NCBI RefSeq assembly: GCF_007829885.1
Contig: NZ_VIWW01000001.1
Span: 1,612,001 to 1,676,000 of the forward strand
Direction: 5' to 3'
Length of the DNA: 64,000 nucleotides
From: Streptomyces brevispora
Lineage (GTDB): Bacteria; Actinomycetota; Actinomycetes; Streptomycetales; Streptomycetaceae
Position 1 is the stretch's first letter, and every line of letters begins with the position of its first letter. Below the pieces are notes generated by a model. It made no database searches and was not told the origin of the DNA. It saw nothing but the letters and a program-made list of their open reading frames with translations. A program made the translations under genes and the position numbers. Of this stretch, positions 21,141-28,533 are shown one piece after another.

Positions 21141-21824
21141 TCAGACGGCCGCTCCGGCCGCGGTCTTGCGCGTCGCGACGATCTGGTCGACCAGACCGTA
21201 TGCCAGGGCGTCGTCGGCGGTCAGGATCTTGTCCCGCTCGATGTCGTCGCGGATCTTCTCGATCGGCGTGGTGGAGTGCTTCGCCAGCAGTTCCTCGAGC
21301 TGGCTCCGCATCCGCAGGATCTCGTTGGCCGCGATCTCCAGGTCGGAGAGCTGCTCGCGGCCGGTCTGCGACGACGGCTGGTGGATCAGGATACGCGCGT
21401 TCGGCAGCGCCAGACGCTTGCCCGGCGCGCCCGCGGCGAGCAGCACGGCCGCGGCGGAGGCCGCCTGGCCCATGCAGACCGTCTGGATGTCCGGCTTCAC
21501 GAACTGCATCGTGTCGTAGATCGCGGTGAGCGCGGTGAACGAGCCGCCGGGGCTGTTGATGTAGATCGAGATGTCCCGGTCCGGGTCCATCGACTCCAGG
21601 CACAGCAGCTGCGCCATGACGTCGTTGGCGGAGGCGTCGTCGATCTGCACCCCGAGGAAGATCACGCGCTCCTCGAAGAGCTTCGCGTACGGGTCGTACT
21701 CACGCACGCCCTGCGAGGTGCGCTCCACGAAGCGCGGCACGATGTAGCGGTTGTCCACCTGCGGGCCGTTGTAGAGGCCGCTCGCGGAGGCGCCGGGGAA
21801 GTTGTTCATGTGGGTGTTCACCAT
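21141..21824 (-). CDS. clpP2: ATP-dependent Clp protease proteolytic subunit ClpP2
   Basis: A 227-residue serine peptidase with the triad Ser in [12 protein letters not shown], His in ILIHQPS and Asp in the [10 protein letters not shown] region. An N-terminal propeptide-like stretch ([16 protein letters not shown]) precedes the mature start, and ATG 21809 (MNNFPG) is an alternative start. It forms mixed tetradecamers with ClpP1 in Streptomyces, and ClpX is the cognate unfoldase. It is the second cistron after clpP1 (82-bp gap), giving the conserved actinobacterial clpP1-clpP2 operon. The Ala-rich loop after the catalytic Ser differs from ClpP1 and is typical of the second subunit. Confidence 0.95.
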   Translation of the reverse strand: MVNTHMNNFPGASASGLYNGPQVDNRYIVPRFVERTSQGVREYDPYAKLFEERVIFLGVQIDDASANDVMAQLLCLESMDPDRDISIYINSPGGSFTALTAIYDTMQFVKPDIQTVCMGQAASAAAVLLAAGAPGKRLALPNARILIHQPSSQTGREQLSDLEIAANEILRMRSQLEELLAKHSTTPIEKIRDDIERDKILTADDALAYGLVDQIVATRKTAAGAAV

Positions 21825-21906
21825 CCTGGTGGCGTTCTGTGGCTGGGTGTCTCGGCGTACGAGAGATGCGCGGCGCGGGTGCGGCGCGGTCCGGTGCGAA
21901 GCCGGA

Positions 21907-22524
21907 TCAGGCGCCGGTGCCGCCGCCGCCCGGAACGCCCGACGCGATCGTGATGATCTCGTCGATGAGGCCGTAGTCCTTGGCCTCCTCCGCGGTGTAC
22001 CAGCGGTCGCGGTCGCCGTCGCGGATGATCGTCTCCACGGTCTGGCCGGAGTGGCGGGCGGTGATCTCCGCCATCCGCTGCTTGGTGCGCAGCAGGTACT
22101 GGGCCTGGATCTTGATGTCCGAGGCCGTACCGCCGATACCGGCCGAACCCTGGTGCATGAGGATGTCGGTGTTCGGGAGCGCGAAGCGCTTGCCCGCGGT
22201 GCCGCCGGTGAGCAGGAACTGGCCCATCGAGGCCGCCATGCCCATACCGATGGTGACCACGTCGTTCGGGATGTACTGCATGGTGTCGTAGACCGCCATG
22301 CCGGCCGTCACCGAACCGCCGGGGCTGTTGATGTAGAGGTAGATGTCCTTGTCCGGGTCGGCGGCAAGGAGAAGCAGCTGTGCGGTGATCTTGTTGGCGA
22401 TGTCATCGTCGACCTGCTGGCCGAGGAAGATGATGCGCTCGCCGAGCAGTCGGCTGTAGACCTGGTCACCGAGGCCTCCACCGAGGGACGGCTCTCCGGC
22501 GGCGTAGGGCATCAGATTCGTCAC
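21907..22524 (-). CDS. clpP1: ATP-dependent Clp protease proteolytic subunit ClpP1
   Basis: A 205-residue ClpP with the triad Ser in [11 protein letters not shown], His in [12 protein letters not shown] and Asp in [10 protein letters not shown]. It is the first cistron of the clpP1-clpP2 operon. A ClgR-like operator (22658-22673) lies about 135 bp upstream of the ATG, consistent with the known activation of clpP1P2 by ClgR in Streptomyces. In S. lividans, clpP1 mutants are blocked in aerial mycelium formation, so the gene is developmentally important. The Gly-rich C-terminal tail ([10 protein letters not shown]) is usual for this subunit. Confidence 0.95.
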   Translation of the reverse strand: MTNLMPYAAGEPSLGGGLGDQVYSRLLGERIIFLGQQVDDDIANKITAQLLLLAADPDKDIYLYINSPGGSVTAGMAVYDTMQYIPNDVVTIGMGMAASMGQFLLTGGTAGKRFALPNTDILMHQGSAGIGGTASDIKIQAQYLLRTKQRMAEITARHSGQTVETIIRDGDRDRWYTAEEAKDYGLIDEIITIASGVPGGGGTGA

Positions 22525-22657
22525 GTATCCACCTGCTCGTCTCTGACGGCTCCGGCCGTCTCAGCGTCTTCGTACCGGGTGGGCCGGGACTCCCCGACCC
22601 TTCCTATTCATGGACCCTAACGCGCAGGTGGGACAACGCCATCCCGCTTCCGCAACT

Positions 22658-22673
22658 GTTCGCTGGGAGCGCA
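22658..22673 (-). promoter_or_regulatory. Predicted ClgR operator upstream of clpP1P2
   Basis: GTTCGCTGGGAGCGCA contains CGC-T-NNN-A-GCG, the dyad of the ClgR consensus reported in Streptomyces and Corynebacterium. One central position differs from the Corynebacterium motif. It sits between the tig terminator and the clpP1 start, where the activator site is expected. The regulator gene is not in the window. Confidence 0.7.
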
Positions 22674-22715
22674 AGCTCCGCAGTCCGCACGCGGGTTGTG
22701 GGGATGTCCACCGAT

Positions 22716-22758
22716 ACGACGACGGGCCCCGGACGCATGTGCGTCCGGAGCCCGTCGT
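22716..22758 (-). terminator. Terminator of tig
   Basis: A long hairpin with arms ACGACGGGC and CCGGACGCA and their complements, one bulged A and a minimal TG loop, 19 bp after the tig stop. It insulates tig from the clpP1P2 promoter. Confidence 0.88.
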
Positions 22759-22776
22759 ACGGGTTCAGCGCGAGGC

Positions 22777-24174
22777 TCAGGCCTCGGTCTTCTCCTCGGC
22801 CGGGGCGTCGGAGGCGCCCTCTGCGGCCTCGACCACCTCGGTGGCCTCCTCCGCCACGTCCTCGTCGTCCTCCAGCTCGACGACCTCACCGTTGGTGTCG
22901 ACGACCTTGGCGGCCTCGACGACCACGGCCAGCGCCTTGCCGCGGGCGACCTCGCCGACGAGCATCGGCACCTGGCCACCCTCGACGACGGCCTGGGCGA
23001 ACTGGTCGGGGCTCATGCCGGAGGACTGCGCGCGCCGCATGAGGTGCTCGGTGAGCTCCTCCTGGTTGACGTTCAGCTTCTCCTTGTTGACGAGCTCGTC
23101 AAGGATGAACTGGGTCTTGATGCCCTTGATGGCCTGCTCGGACGTCTCCGCCTCGAACTCCTCAAGGGTCTTGCCCTGGATCTCCAGGTACTTCTCCAGG
23201 TCGAGACCCATCTGGCCGAGCTGGTGGTGCTCCAGGTTGTGCTTGCGGGTCTGGACCTCGTCCGCGAGCAGCTTCTCGGGGATCGGGACCTCGGCGAGCT
23301 TCAGCAGCTCCTCCAGGACGCGCTCCTGGGCCTGCGTGGCCTGGTCGTACTGCTTGCTGTTCTCAAGGCGCTTGCGGCTGTCGGCCTTGAGCTCGTCGAG
23401 CGTGTCGAACTCGCTCGCCATCTGGGCGAACTCGTCGTCCAGCTCGGGAAGCTCACGGGCGGCGACGGCGGTGACCTTGACGGTGACCTCGGCCTCCTTG
23501 CCCTCGGCGGAGCCGCCCTTCAGCTCGGAGGTGAAGGTGGCCTCGCCACCCGCCTCCAGGCCGGTGACGGCGTCGTCGATGCCTTCGAGGAGCTCGCCGG
23601 AACCGATGGTGTACGAAACACCCTCGGCTACGCCGTCCTCCAGGACCTCGCCTTCGACCTTGGCGGTCAGGTCGATCGTGACGACGTCGCCGTCGGCGGC
23701 GGCGCGCTCGACCGGGTTGGTCGAGGCGAAGCGCTCACGGAGCTGCTCCACGGCCTTCTCGACGTCCTCGTCGCTGACCTCAAGGGCGTCGACGGTGACC
23801 TCGATGCCGGAGTAGTCCGGAATCTCGATCTCGGGGCGTACGTCAACCTCGGCGGTGAAGGCCAGCAGTTCGCCGTCCTTCAGTTCCGTGATGTCGACCT
23901 CCGGCTGGCCGAGGACGTTGAGCTCTCCCTCGTTGACGGCCTCGGTGTAGAACTTCGGGAGCGCGTCGTTGACGGCCTCCTCCAGCACAGCACCACGGCC
24001 GAACCGCTGGTCGATGACCCGGTTGGGGATCTTGCCCTTGCGGAACCCCTTCACCGTGACCTGCTGGTTGATCTTCTTGTACGCCGCGTCGAGGCTGTCC
24101 TTGAGCTCCTCGAAGGGCACCTCAATGCTGAGCCGAACCCGAGTCGGGTTCAGGGTCTCCACGGCGCTCTTCAC
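22777..24174 (-). CDS. tig: Trigger factor (ribosome-bound chaperone)
   Basis: A 465-residue protein starting at GTG 24174, with AAGGAGACCGAACC directly before it; the upstream open frame lacks similarity. The N-terminal ribosome-docking domain carries the GFRKGK signature (about 43-48). An FKBP-type prolyl isomerase domain (about 155-245) follows, then a helical C-terminal substrate-cradle domain. The last 40 residues are an acidic Glu/Val/Ala tail. It binds nascent chains at the ribosomal exit tunnel. Its position just upstream of clpP1-clpP2 and clpX is conserved, but the strong hairpin at 22716-22758 makes it a separate transcript. Confidence 0.95.
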   Translation of the reverse strand: MKSAVETLNPTRVRLSIEVPFEELKDSLDAAYKKINQQVTVKGFRKGKIPNRVIDQRFGRGAVLEEAVNDALPKFYTEAVNEGELNVLGQPEVDITELKDGELLAFTAEVDVRPEIEIPDYSGIEVTVDALEVSDEDVEKAVEQLRERFASTNPVERAAADGDVVTIDLTAKVEGEVLEDGVAEGVSYTIGSGELLEGIDDAVTGLEAGGEATFTSELKGGSAEGKEAEVTVKVTAVAARELPELDDEFAQMASEFDTLDELKADSRKRLENSKQYDQATQAQERVLEELLKLAEVPIPEKLLADEVQTRKHNLEHHQLGQMGLDLEKYLEIQGKTLEEFEAETSEQAIKGIKTQFILDELVNKEKLNVNQEELTEHLMRRAQSSGMSPDQFAQAVVEGGQVPMLVGEVARGKALAVVVEAAKVVDTNGEVVELEDDEDVAEEATEVVEAAEGASDAPAEEKTEA

Positions 24175-24324
24175 GGTTCGGTCTCCTTGTGGCTGACTTC
24201 TAGGGGTTCTGCTCCACCGCACAGGTGGCGGCTTCGCGGACCGAGCCCGGTACATCAGACACACGGGCACGCATTTTGCATAGTAACGGCAAGGGGGAGA
24301 ACTCCCACAATGCGATCTTGCCGA

Positions 24325-24401
24325 TGGTCGGGGTGGCCGGATTCGAACCGACGACCTTCCGCTCCCAAAGCGGACGCGCTACCAAGCTGCGCCACACCCC
24401 G
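24325..24401 (-). tRNA. tRNA-Pro(TGG)
   Basis: A 77-nt cloverleaf with acceptor arms CGGGGTG and CACCCCG, the D-loop stretch AGCTTGGTAGCGC, anticodon loop TTTGGGA giving TGG, T-loop GGTTCGAATCC, and an encoded CCA end at 24325-24327. The stems pair fully. It lies alone on the minus strand between tig and tRNA-Gly. Confidence 0.96.
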
Positions 24402-24566
24402 TCGGTGCGACACGTAGGGTACATGCAGACCGAGGGTGCGTCGGCCGCTTTTGCGCGGCGGCGCGCAACTCGGCACCTGGTGTCGCGATCGAGTGTGCGG
24501 GCAACGCCCGTGACCCGCTACGATGCTTCTCGTGCCGCGGTCCTCGTGACCTGCGGTGCGTTGCAT

Positions 24567-24640
24567 GCGGGCGTAGCTCAATGGTAGAGCCCTAGTCTTC
24601 CAAACTAGCTACGCGGGTTCGATTCCCGTCGCCCGCTCCA
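24567..24640 (+). tRNA. tRNA-Gly(TCC)
   Basis: A 74-nt cloverleaf with acceptor arms GCGGGCG and CGCCCGC, D-loop AGCTCAATGGTAGAGC, anticodon stem CTAGT/ACTAG with loop CTTCCAA giving TCC, T-loop GGGTTCGATTCCC, and an encoded CCA end. It diverges from tRNA-Pro and is followed by a hairpin. Confidence 0.96.
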
Positions 24641-24647
24641 TGCCTCG

Positions 24648-24693
24648 GGCCCGGCCCGGCGACATCCTTCTCGGATGGTTGCCGGACCGGGCC
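24648..24693 (+). terminator. Terminator after tRNA-Gly
   Basis: A GC-rich imperfect inverted repeat (GGCCCGG ... CCGGGCC with ATCC/GGAT nearer the TTCTC loop) starting 8 bp after the tRNA. Confidence 0.7.
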
Positions 24694-24716
24694 TTTCGCG
24701 TTTCTGCGCACGGAGC

Positions 24717-24763
24717 GGCCGCGGATCAGCTTCTGATCCGCGGCCCCGGATCAGAAGCTGATC
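24717..24763 (-). repeat. Two overlapping perfect inverted repeats at the end of the small membrane-protein gene
   Basis: One hairpin has 13-bp arms (GGCCGCGGATCAG at 24717 and complement at 24733) with a CTT loop. A second uses GATCAGCTTCTGATCCG at 24724-24740 and its exact complement at 24747-24763. They share sequence and are mutually exclusive. The second includes the last codons and stop of the gene ending at 24751. One or both probably terminate that transcript. Confidence 0.75.
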
Positions 24764-24945
24764 TGGTTGATGCTCTGCGCTATCGAGTCCATGAACTTCT
24801 GGATCGACGGCGCCATGCCGGTCGATGCCAGGAAGAAGCCGAAGAGCACCGCGACGACCGCGGGTCCGGCCTTGATGGAGCCACCTCGGATCAGGACCAC
24901 CAGGATGATCGCCAAAAGAAGCACCACAGACAGTGAAATGGCCAC
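24751..24945 (-). CDS. Small two-helix membrane protein of unknown function
   Basis: A 64-residue protein with two hydrophobic helices (about 3-20 and 28-45) joined by the basic turn IRGGSIKAGP, ending in a polar helix (APSIQKFMDSIAQSINQISF). Similar small proteins occur widely in Streptomyces, some in integrated elements, without known function. It sits next to tRNA genes, but I see no integrase or attachment-site duplication here. The ATG at 24945 fits the helix start. Its 3' end takes part in two strong hairpins (24717-24763). Confidence 0.7.
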   Translation of the reverse strand: MAISLSVVLLLAIILVVLIRGGSIKAGPAVVAVLFGFFLASTGMAPSIQKFMDSIAQSINQISF

Positions 24946-25380
24946 GACTGATCACACCCTCGGTCGGTCCGCCTTGCCGGCCCGGAGGCGTGCGGCCGCG
25001 CACTCCTCCGTTGACGTCCATCGTGCCACCAACTCCCCTGTGGTCGCTGCCAGGTGACGAATGGACCGGTCGGTATCGCGCCATCTTGCGCAGCGTGCGC
25101 GCCGGCGCGCGACGTCCGGGCGCGGCCCGTCGGCCCGGTGGCCGCACGGCGGGTGCGGGAAGACGCCCGGGGCAATGCCCGATGAACGGGAATGATCCAC
25201 AACGGTGATCGTTTCCTTATCCACACACTTTATTCACATGCAATTCCCAGGGTCGAATGCGACGTAACTCTCCTCCCTCAATCGCCTGGCGATATGCACC
25301 ATTTAAGGAGGATCAACATGCCCATACCGGGCAAAAGTTGAGGGTTTGACTTTCGTTCAGCCGGGCACACGCGATATTCG
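24946..25380. other. Intergenic region before the acyltransferase gene
   Basis: 435 bp between divergent genes. The first 200 bp are ordinary GC-rich sequence. From about 25200 the DNA is distinctly more AT-rich and holds a single TTATCCACA (25217-25225), a near-perfect AAGGAGGA ribosome-binding site with a 7-codon ORF (25318-25341), and a TTGACT (25346-25351) without a well-spaced -10. It probably carries the promoter and leader of the acyltransferase gene. Confidence 0.6.
25318..25341 (+). CDS. Candidate 7-residue leader peptide (MPIPGKS)
   Basis: AAGGAGGA at 25305-25312 is one of the strongest Shine-Dalgarno sequences in the window. It lies 5 nt before an ATG followed by six sense codons and TGA. 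It ends 84 bp before the preferred acyltransferase start at 25426 (39 bp before the alternative start). No attenuator hairpin is evident. Translation is inferred only from the ribosome-binding site, and the peptide may be regulatory rather than functional. Confidence 0.4.
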   Translation: MPIPGKS

Positions 25381-25425
25381 ATGGCGGTTTTACGAAATGC
25401 AATCGAGACGTCTAGGGTGCTTGAG

Positions 25426-26604
25426 ATGTTCCACGCTCCGAACGTATTTCAGAGGGACCCGCTCCCACCGGCGACCCGGGAGTCGGAGCCCGAACGCCAG
25501 GCGCCCGCAGGGGTGGCGGTAGCGGAACGACCTGCGCAGAACGCGCCTGCGAACGCGCCTGCGAAGAACGAGCCTGCGAAGAACGAGCCTGCGAAGAAGC
25601 GTGACGCCTACTTCGACAACGCCAAGTACCTGGCCATCGTGCTGGTCGCGGTGGCGCACTCATGGGTACCGGTCATGGAGGGAAGCCGGGCGGCCCGCGC
25701 GCTGTACATGGTGACGTACACCTTCCACATGCCGGCCTTCATCATCATTTCCGGCTATTTCTCACGCTCGTTCAGCCCGACCCCCGCCAAGGTGAAGCGC
25801 CTGGTCACCGGGGTCGCTGTGCCGTATGTGGTGTTCGAGACGGCGTACTCGCTGTTCCGGCGGTACGCGAACGACTCGCCCGACGCGGCGATCAGCCTGC
25901 TGGAGCCCTGGTACCTGACCTGGTTCCTGGCCGCGCTGTTCATCTGGCGGATCACCACGCCGATCTGGCAGAACCTGCGTCACCCGCTGGCGGTCTCGCT
26001 CGTCATCGCCGTCCTCGCCTCGCTCACCCCCGGCATCGGCGACGATCTCGACCTGCCGCGCGTTCTGCAGTTCCTGCCGTTCTTCGTGCTCGGACTCCAG
26101 CTCAGGCCCGAGCACTTCCGGCTGGTCCAGCGGCGCGAGGTACGGCTGCTCGCCCTGCCGCTGTTCGCCGGCGCGGCGGTCTTCGCCTACTGGGCGGCGC
26201 CCCGGATGCAACTGGGCTGGTTCCTGCGCGACTCCAGCGCCCAGGACATGAACGCCCCATGGTGGTCCGGCGCGGTGATGACGCTCGCGCTGTTCGGCTG
26301 CGCGACGCTGCTGACCATCGGGTTCCTGGCGTGGGTGCCGCGCCGCCCCATGTGGTTCACGGTGCTGGGCGCCGGGACGATCTGCGGCTATCTGCTGCAC
26401 GGCTTCCTGGTGAAGGGCGCCGACTACGCCGGGATCTTCGACCGGAACGAGTGGCTGGTCTCGCCGACCGGTCTGGTGCTCGTCACCCTGGTCGCCACGG
26501 CCGGCGTGACGCTGCTGTGCACGCCGCCGGTGCGGCGGGCCCTGCGGTGCGTGACCGAGCCGGACATGAACTGGGCGTTCCGGCGGGACTCCGCAAGGAT
26601 CTGA
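25426..26604 (+). CDS. Acyltransferase-3 family membrane protein
   Basis: A 392-residue polytopic protein from ATG 25426, with AGGG about 10 nt upstream; an in-frame ATG at 25381 would add 15 residues. The N-terminal 50 residues are a disordered Pro/Ala/Lys/Asn tract with a repeated AKNEP pentapeptide. The membrane domain of about ten helices has the family signature YFDNAKYLAIVLVAVAHSW near the first helix, with the conserved His, and FHMPAFIIISGYF in the second. Acyltransferase-3 enzymes O-acylate extracellular glycans or other envelope substrates; the substrate here is unknown. It is monocistronic, with a terminator right after the stop. Confidence 0.88.
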   Translation: MFHAPNVFQRDPLPPATRESEPERQAPAGVAVAERPAQNAPANAPAKNEPAKNEPAKKRDAYFDNAKYLAIVLVAVAHSWVPVMEGSRAARALYMVTYTFHMPAFIIISGYFSRSFSPTPAKVKRLVTGVAVPYVVFETAYSLFRRYANDSPDAAISLLEPWYLTWFLAALFIWRITTPIWQNLRHPLAVSLVIAVLASLTPGIGDDLDLPRVLQFLPFFVLGLQLRPEHFRLVQRREVRLLALPLFAGAAVFAYWAAPRMQLGWFLRDSSAQDMNAPWWSGAVMTLALFGCATLLTIGFLAWVPRRPMWFTVLGAGTICGYLLHGFLVKGADYAGIFDRNEWLVSPTGLVLVTLVATAGVTLLCTPPVRRALRCVTEPDMNWAFRRDSARI

Positions 26605-26608
26605 GATG

Positions 26609-26644
26609 CGGCGAGGCCCCGTCCGGATGGGCGGGGCCTCGCCG
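26609..26644. terminator. Bidirectional terminator between acyltransferase and HD-domain gene
   Basis: Strong arms CGGCGAGGCCCCG and complement with a short loop, between convergent stops at 26604 and 26652. Confidence 0.88.
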
Positions 26645-26651
26645 TGTTGGC

Positions 26652-27137
26652 TCAATCCCGCTGTTCGGTGGGCGATTTCGGTGCGGTGAGCCCGAGCAGG
26701 CTCCGTACCTGCGCATACTTCTCGGCCAGCCGGGTACGGGTCGCCGGGTCCAGCGCCGCGAGGCGGGCCGGGTCGGCGTTGTGCGCGAGATCGGACTCCT
26801 TGATCAGCAGCGCGCCCGGGGTCGCAAGGATGCGGCGTGTGTACGTCGGCAGGTCCTCACCGTCCCGCTTGGTGACCGCGAGGACCATGTCCTTGACCTG
26901 CTGCGGCAGCGCGGCCCCGGCCAGCCATCGCGCCGACAGCGCGTCGTCCTCGACCGCGTCGTGCAGCCAGGCGGCGGCGATCTGCTCGTCGCTGCCGCCC
27001 CGGGCGCGCACGCCCTCGGCGACGGCCGCGAGATGTTCGGTGTACGGCCGGCCCGCCTTGTCCCGCTGACCGGCGTGGGCCTCGCGGGCGATGCGCTCGA
27101 CTTCGGCCAGGGTCAGCTGTGCGCGGGGTGCTGTCAT
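26652..27137 (-). CDS. Small HD-domain phosphohydrolase
   Basis: A 161-residue protein whose metal-binding residues fit a RelA/SpoT-type HD fold: the first His in REAHAGQRDKAGRPYTEHL and the HD pair in AAWLHDAVEDD. The length equals a bare hydrolase domain with no synthetase, TGS or ACT domains, as in small alarmone hydrolases of the Mesh1 type. Hydrolysis of (p)ppGpp is an inference; HD_4 proteins of this size also cleave other nucleotides. It stands alone, convergent with the acyltransferase gene and divergent from the antiporter. Confidence 0.85.
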   Translation of the reverse strand: MTAPRAQLTLAEVERIAREAHAGQRDKAGRPYTEHLAAVAEGVRARGGSDEQIAAAWLHDAVEDDALSARWLAGAALPQQVKDMVLAVTKRDGEDLPTYTRRILATPGALLIKESDLAHNADPARLAALDPATRTRLAEKYAQVRSLLGLTAPKSPTEQRD

Positions 27138-27238
27138 GGCCCGACTCTACGGACGGACCGGCACAGTTGGGGATCTCGGCGGTGGTGGCGAGGGCGCCCG
27201 GCGCAGGCGAAATGCTTGCAACGTCAATCATTCGGTAA

Positions 27239-27273
27239 ACTAATTACTGACTAATTCTTGACGCGTTCTTGAC
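27239..27273 (+). promoter_or_regulatory. Two direct repeats with 11-bp period upstream of the antiporter
   Basis: ACTAATT occurs at 27239 and 27250, and TTCTTGAC at 27255 and 27266, each pair spaced 11 bp, about one helical turn. The AT-rich block lies about 50-80 bp before the antiporter ATG. It looks like a tandem binding site for a regulator on one DNA face; the regulator is unknown. Part could also be promoter. Confidence 0.5.
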
Positions 27274-27319
27274 CTAAAGAAGGACCGGGCTCATCGGACA
27301 CGCAGACACGCTCATCGCC

Positions 27320-28483
27320 ATGGGCGGCGCATTCCTCGCCGCCGCCGTTCTCGCCCGCGTCGGCAGCCGCATCGGACTGCCGACCATCCCCCTGTTCATC
27401 CTGGCCGGAATCCTGCTCGGCCCGCACACCCCCGGCATCGTCCTCGTCGCCGACCCGCACGACCTGGAGATGCTCTCCGCGCTCGGCCTGGTGCTGCTGC
27501 TCTTTTACCTCGGCCTGGAGTTCCACCTCGACGACCTCAAGGCGGGCGGGCGCAAGATGGCGCTCGCCGTGGGCGCCTATCTCGCTCTGAACGTCGGCGC
27601 CGGACTCGGCTTCGGTTTCGCGCTGGGCTGGGGCACGTCGGAGGCACTGGTGCTCGCCGGGGTGCTCGGCATCTCGTCGTCGGCCATCGTCACCAAGGTC
27701 CTGGTCGACCTGGGCCGGATCGGCAATCCGGAGACCAAGCCGATCCTCGGCATCATCGTCGTCGAGGACGTGTTCCTCGCGCTGTACCTGGCAGCCCTCC
27801 AGCCCATCCTCTCGGGCGCCGACAGCCTCGCCGCGGCGGCGGTCGACGGCGGCAAGGCCTTCGGATTCCTGCTGGTGCTCGCCCTGGTCGCCCGGTTCGG
27901 CACCAAACTCATCAGCAAGCTGATCAACACCCGGGACGACGAACTGCTCGTCATCTCCTTCCTCGGTGCCGCGGTCCTGGTGGCCGGCATCTCGGAGTGG
28001 TTCGGGGTCGCGGACGCCATCGGCGCCTTCATGGTGGGCCTGATGCTCGGCAGCACCACCTCGGGGACACGCATCCTGAAGCTGGTCCATCCGCTGCGCG
28101 ACGCCTTCGGCGCGATCTTCTTCTTCGCCTTCGGCCTCTCCATCGACCCCGGCGATCTGCCGATCGTGCTGTGGGCGGTACTGGCCGCCGTCGCGCTGAC
28201 CCTCGCCATGAACGTCCTCGCGGGAGTCGCCACGGCCAAGCTGTACGGGTTCGGCCCGCAGGCCACGGCGAACATCTCCACCACCCTGGTGGCACGCGGC
28301 GAGTTCGCGCTCATCCTCGCCACGATGGCGGCGGGCGCGGGACTGGACGAGCGGCTGGCACCGTTCATCGCCGGATACGTCCTCGTCCTCGCGGTCCTGG
28401 CACCGCTGGTGGCCGGACGCTCGCACTGGCTGGCCCAAATCCTTCCGGGCGGACGCGATGCCGCACTCACCCCGATCCGGTGA
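27320..28483 (+). CDS. CPA2-family cation/proton antiporter (Kef/NapA-like)
   Basis: A 387-residue membrane protein of about 12 helices. Family features include PTIPLFILAGILLGP, LLLFYLGLEFHLDD, GISSSAIVTKVLVD and ANISTTLVARGEFALILA. There is no C-terminal TrkA-N/TrkA-C domain and none in a neighbouring gene. It exchanges Na+ or K+ for H+ across the membrane. The first ATG (27320) has no Shine-Dalgarno. Codons upstream back to 27290 (LIGHADTLIA) continue the typical N-terminal sequence, while AAGAAGGA sits at 27277-27284, so the true start may be a non-standard codon just before 27320. A TAA at 27275 limits the extension. Confidence 0.88.
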   Translation: MGGAFLAAAVLARVGSRIGLPTIPLFILAGILLGPHTPGIVLVADPHDLEMLSALGLVLLLFYLGLEFHLDDLKAGGRKMALAVGAYLALNVGAGLGFGFALGWGTSEALVLAGVLGISSSAIVTKVLVDLGRIGNPETKPILGIIVVEDVFLALYLAALQPILSGADSLAAAAVDGGKAFGFLLVLALVARFGTKLISKLINTRDDELLVISFLGAAVLVAGISEWFGVADAIGAFMVGLMLGSTTSGTRILKLVHPLRDAFGAIFFFAFGLSIDPGDLPIVLWAVLAAVALTLAMNVLAGVATAKLYGFGPQATANISTTLVARGEFALILATMAAGAGLDERLAPFIAGYVLVLAVLAPLVAGRSHWLAQILPGGRDAALTPIR

Positions 28484-28533
28484 CGGACCGAACCCCGTTG
28501 ACGCACGCCCGATTCGAACCGGTTGCGTACGGT

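Noticed and set aside
24325-24945. tRNA-linked integration site next to the small membrane-protein gene
   Set aside because: No integrase, no direct repeat of a tRNA 3' end and no change in base composition were found.
25217-25225. TTATCCACA, a match to a DnaA box
   Set aside because: A single box, with one poorer neighbour near 25193, far from the replication origin gene set. Not enough for an origin or a titration site.
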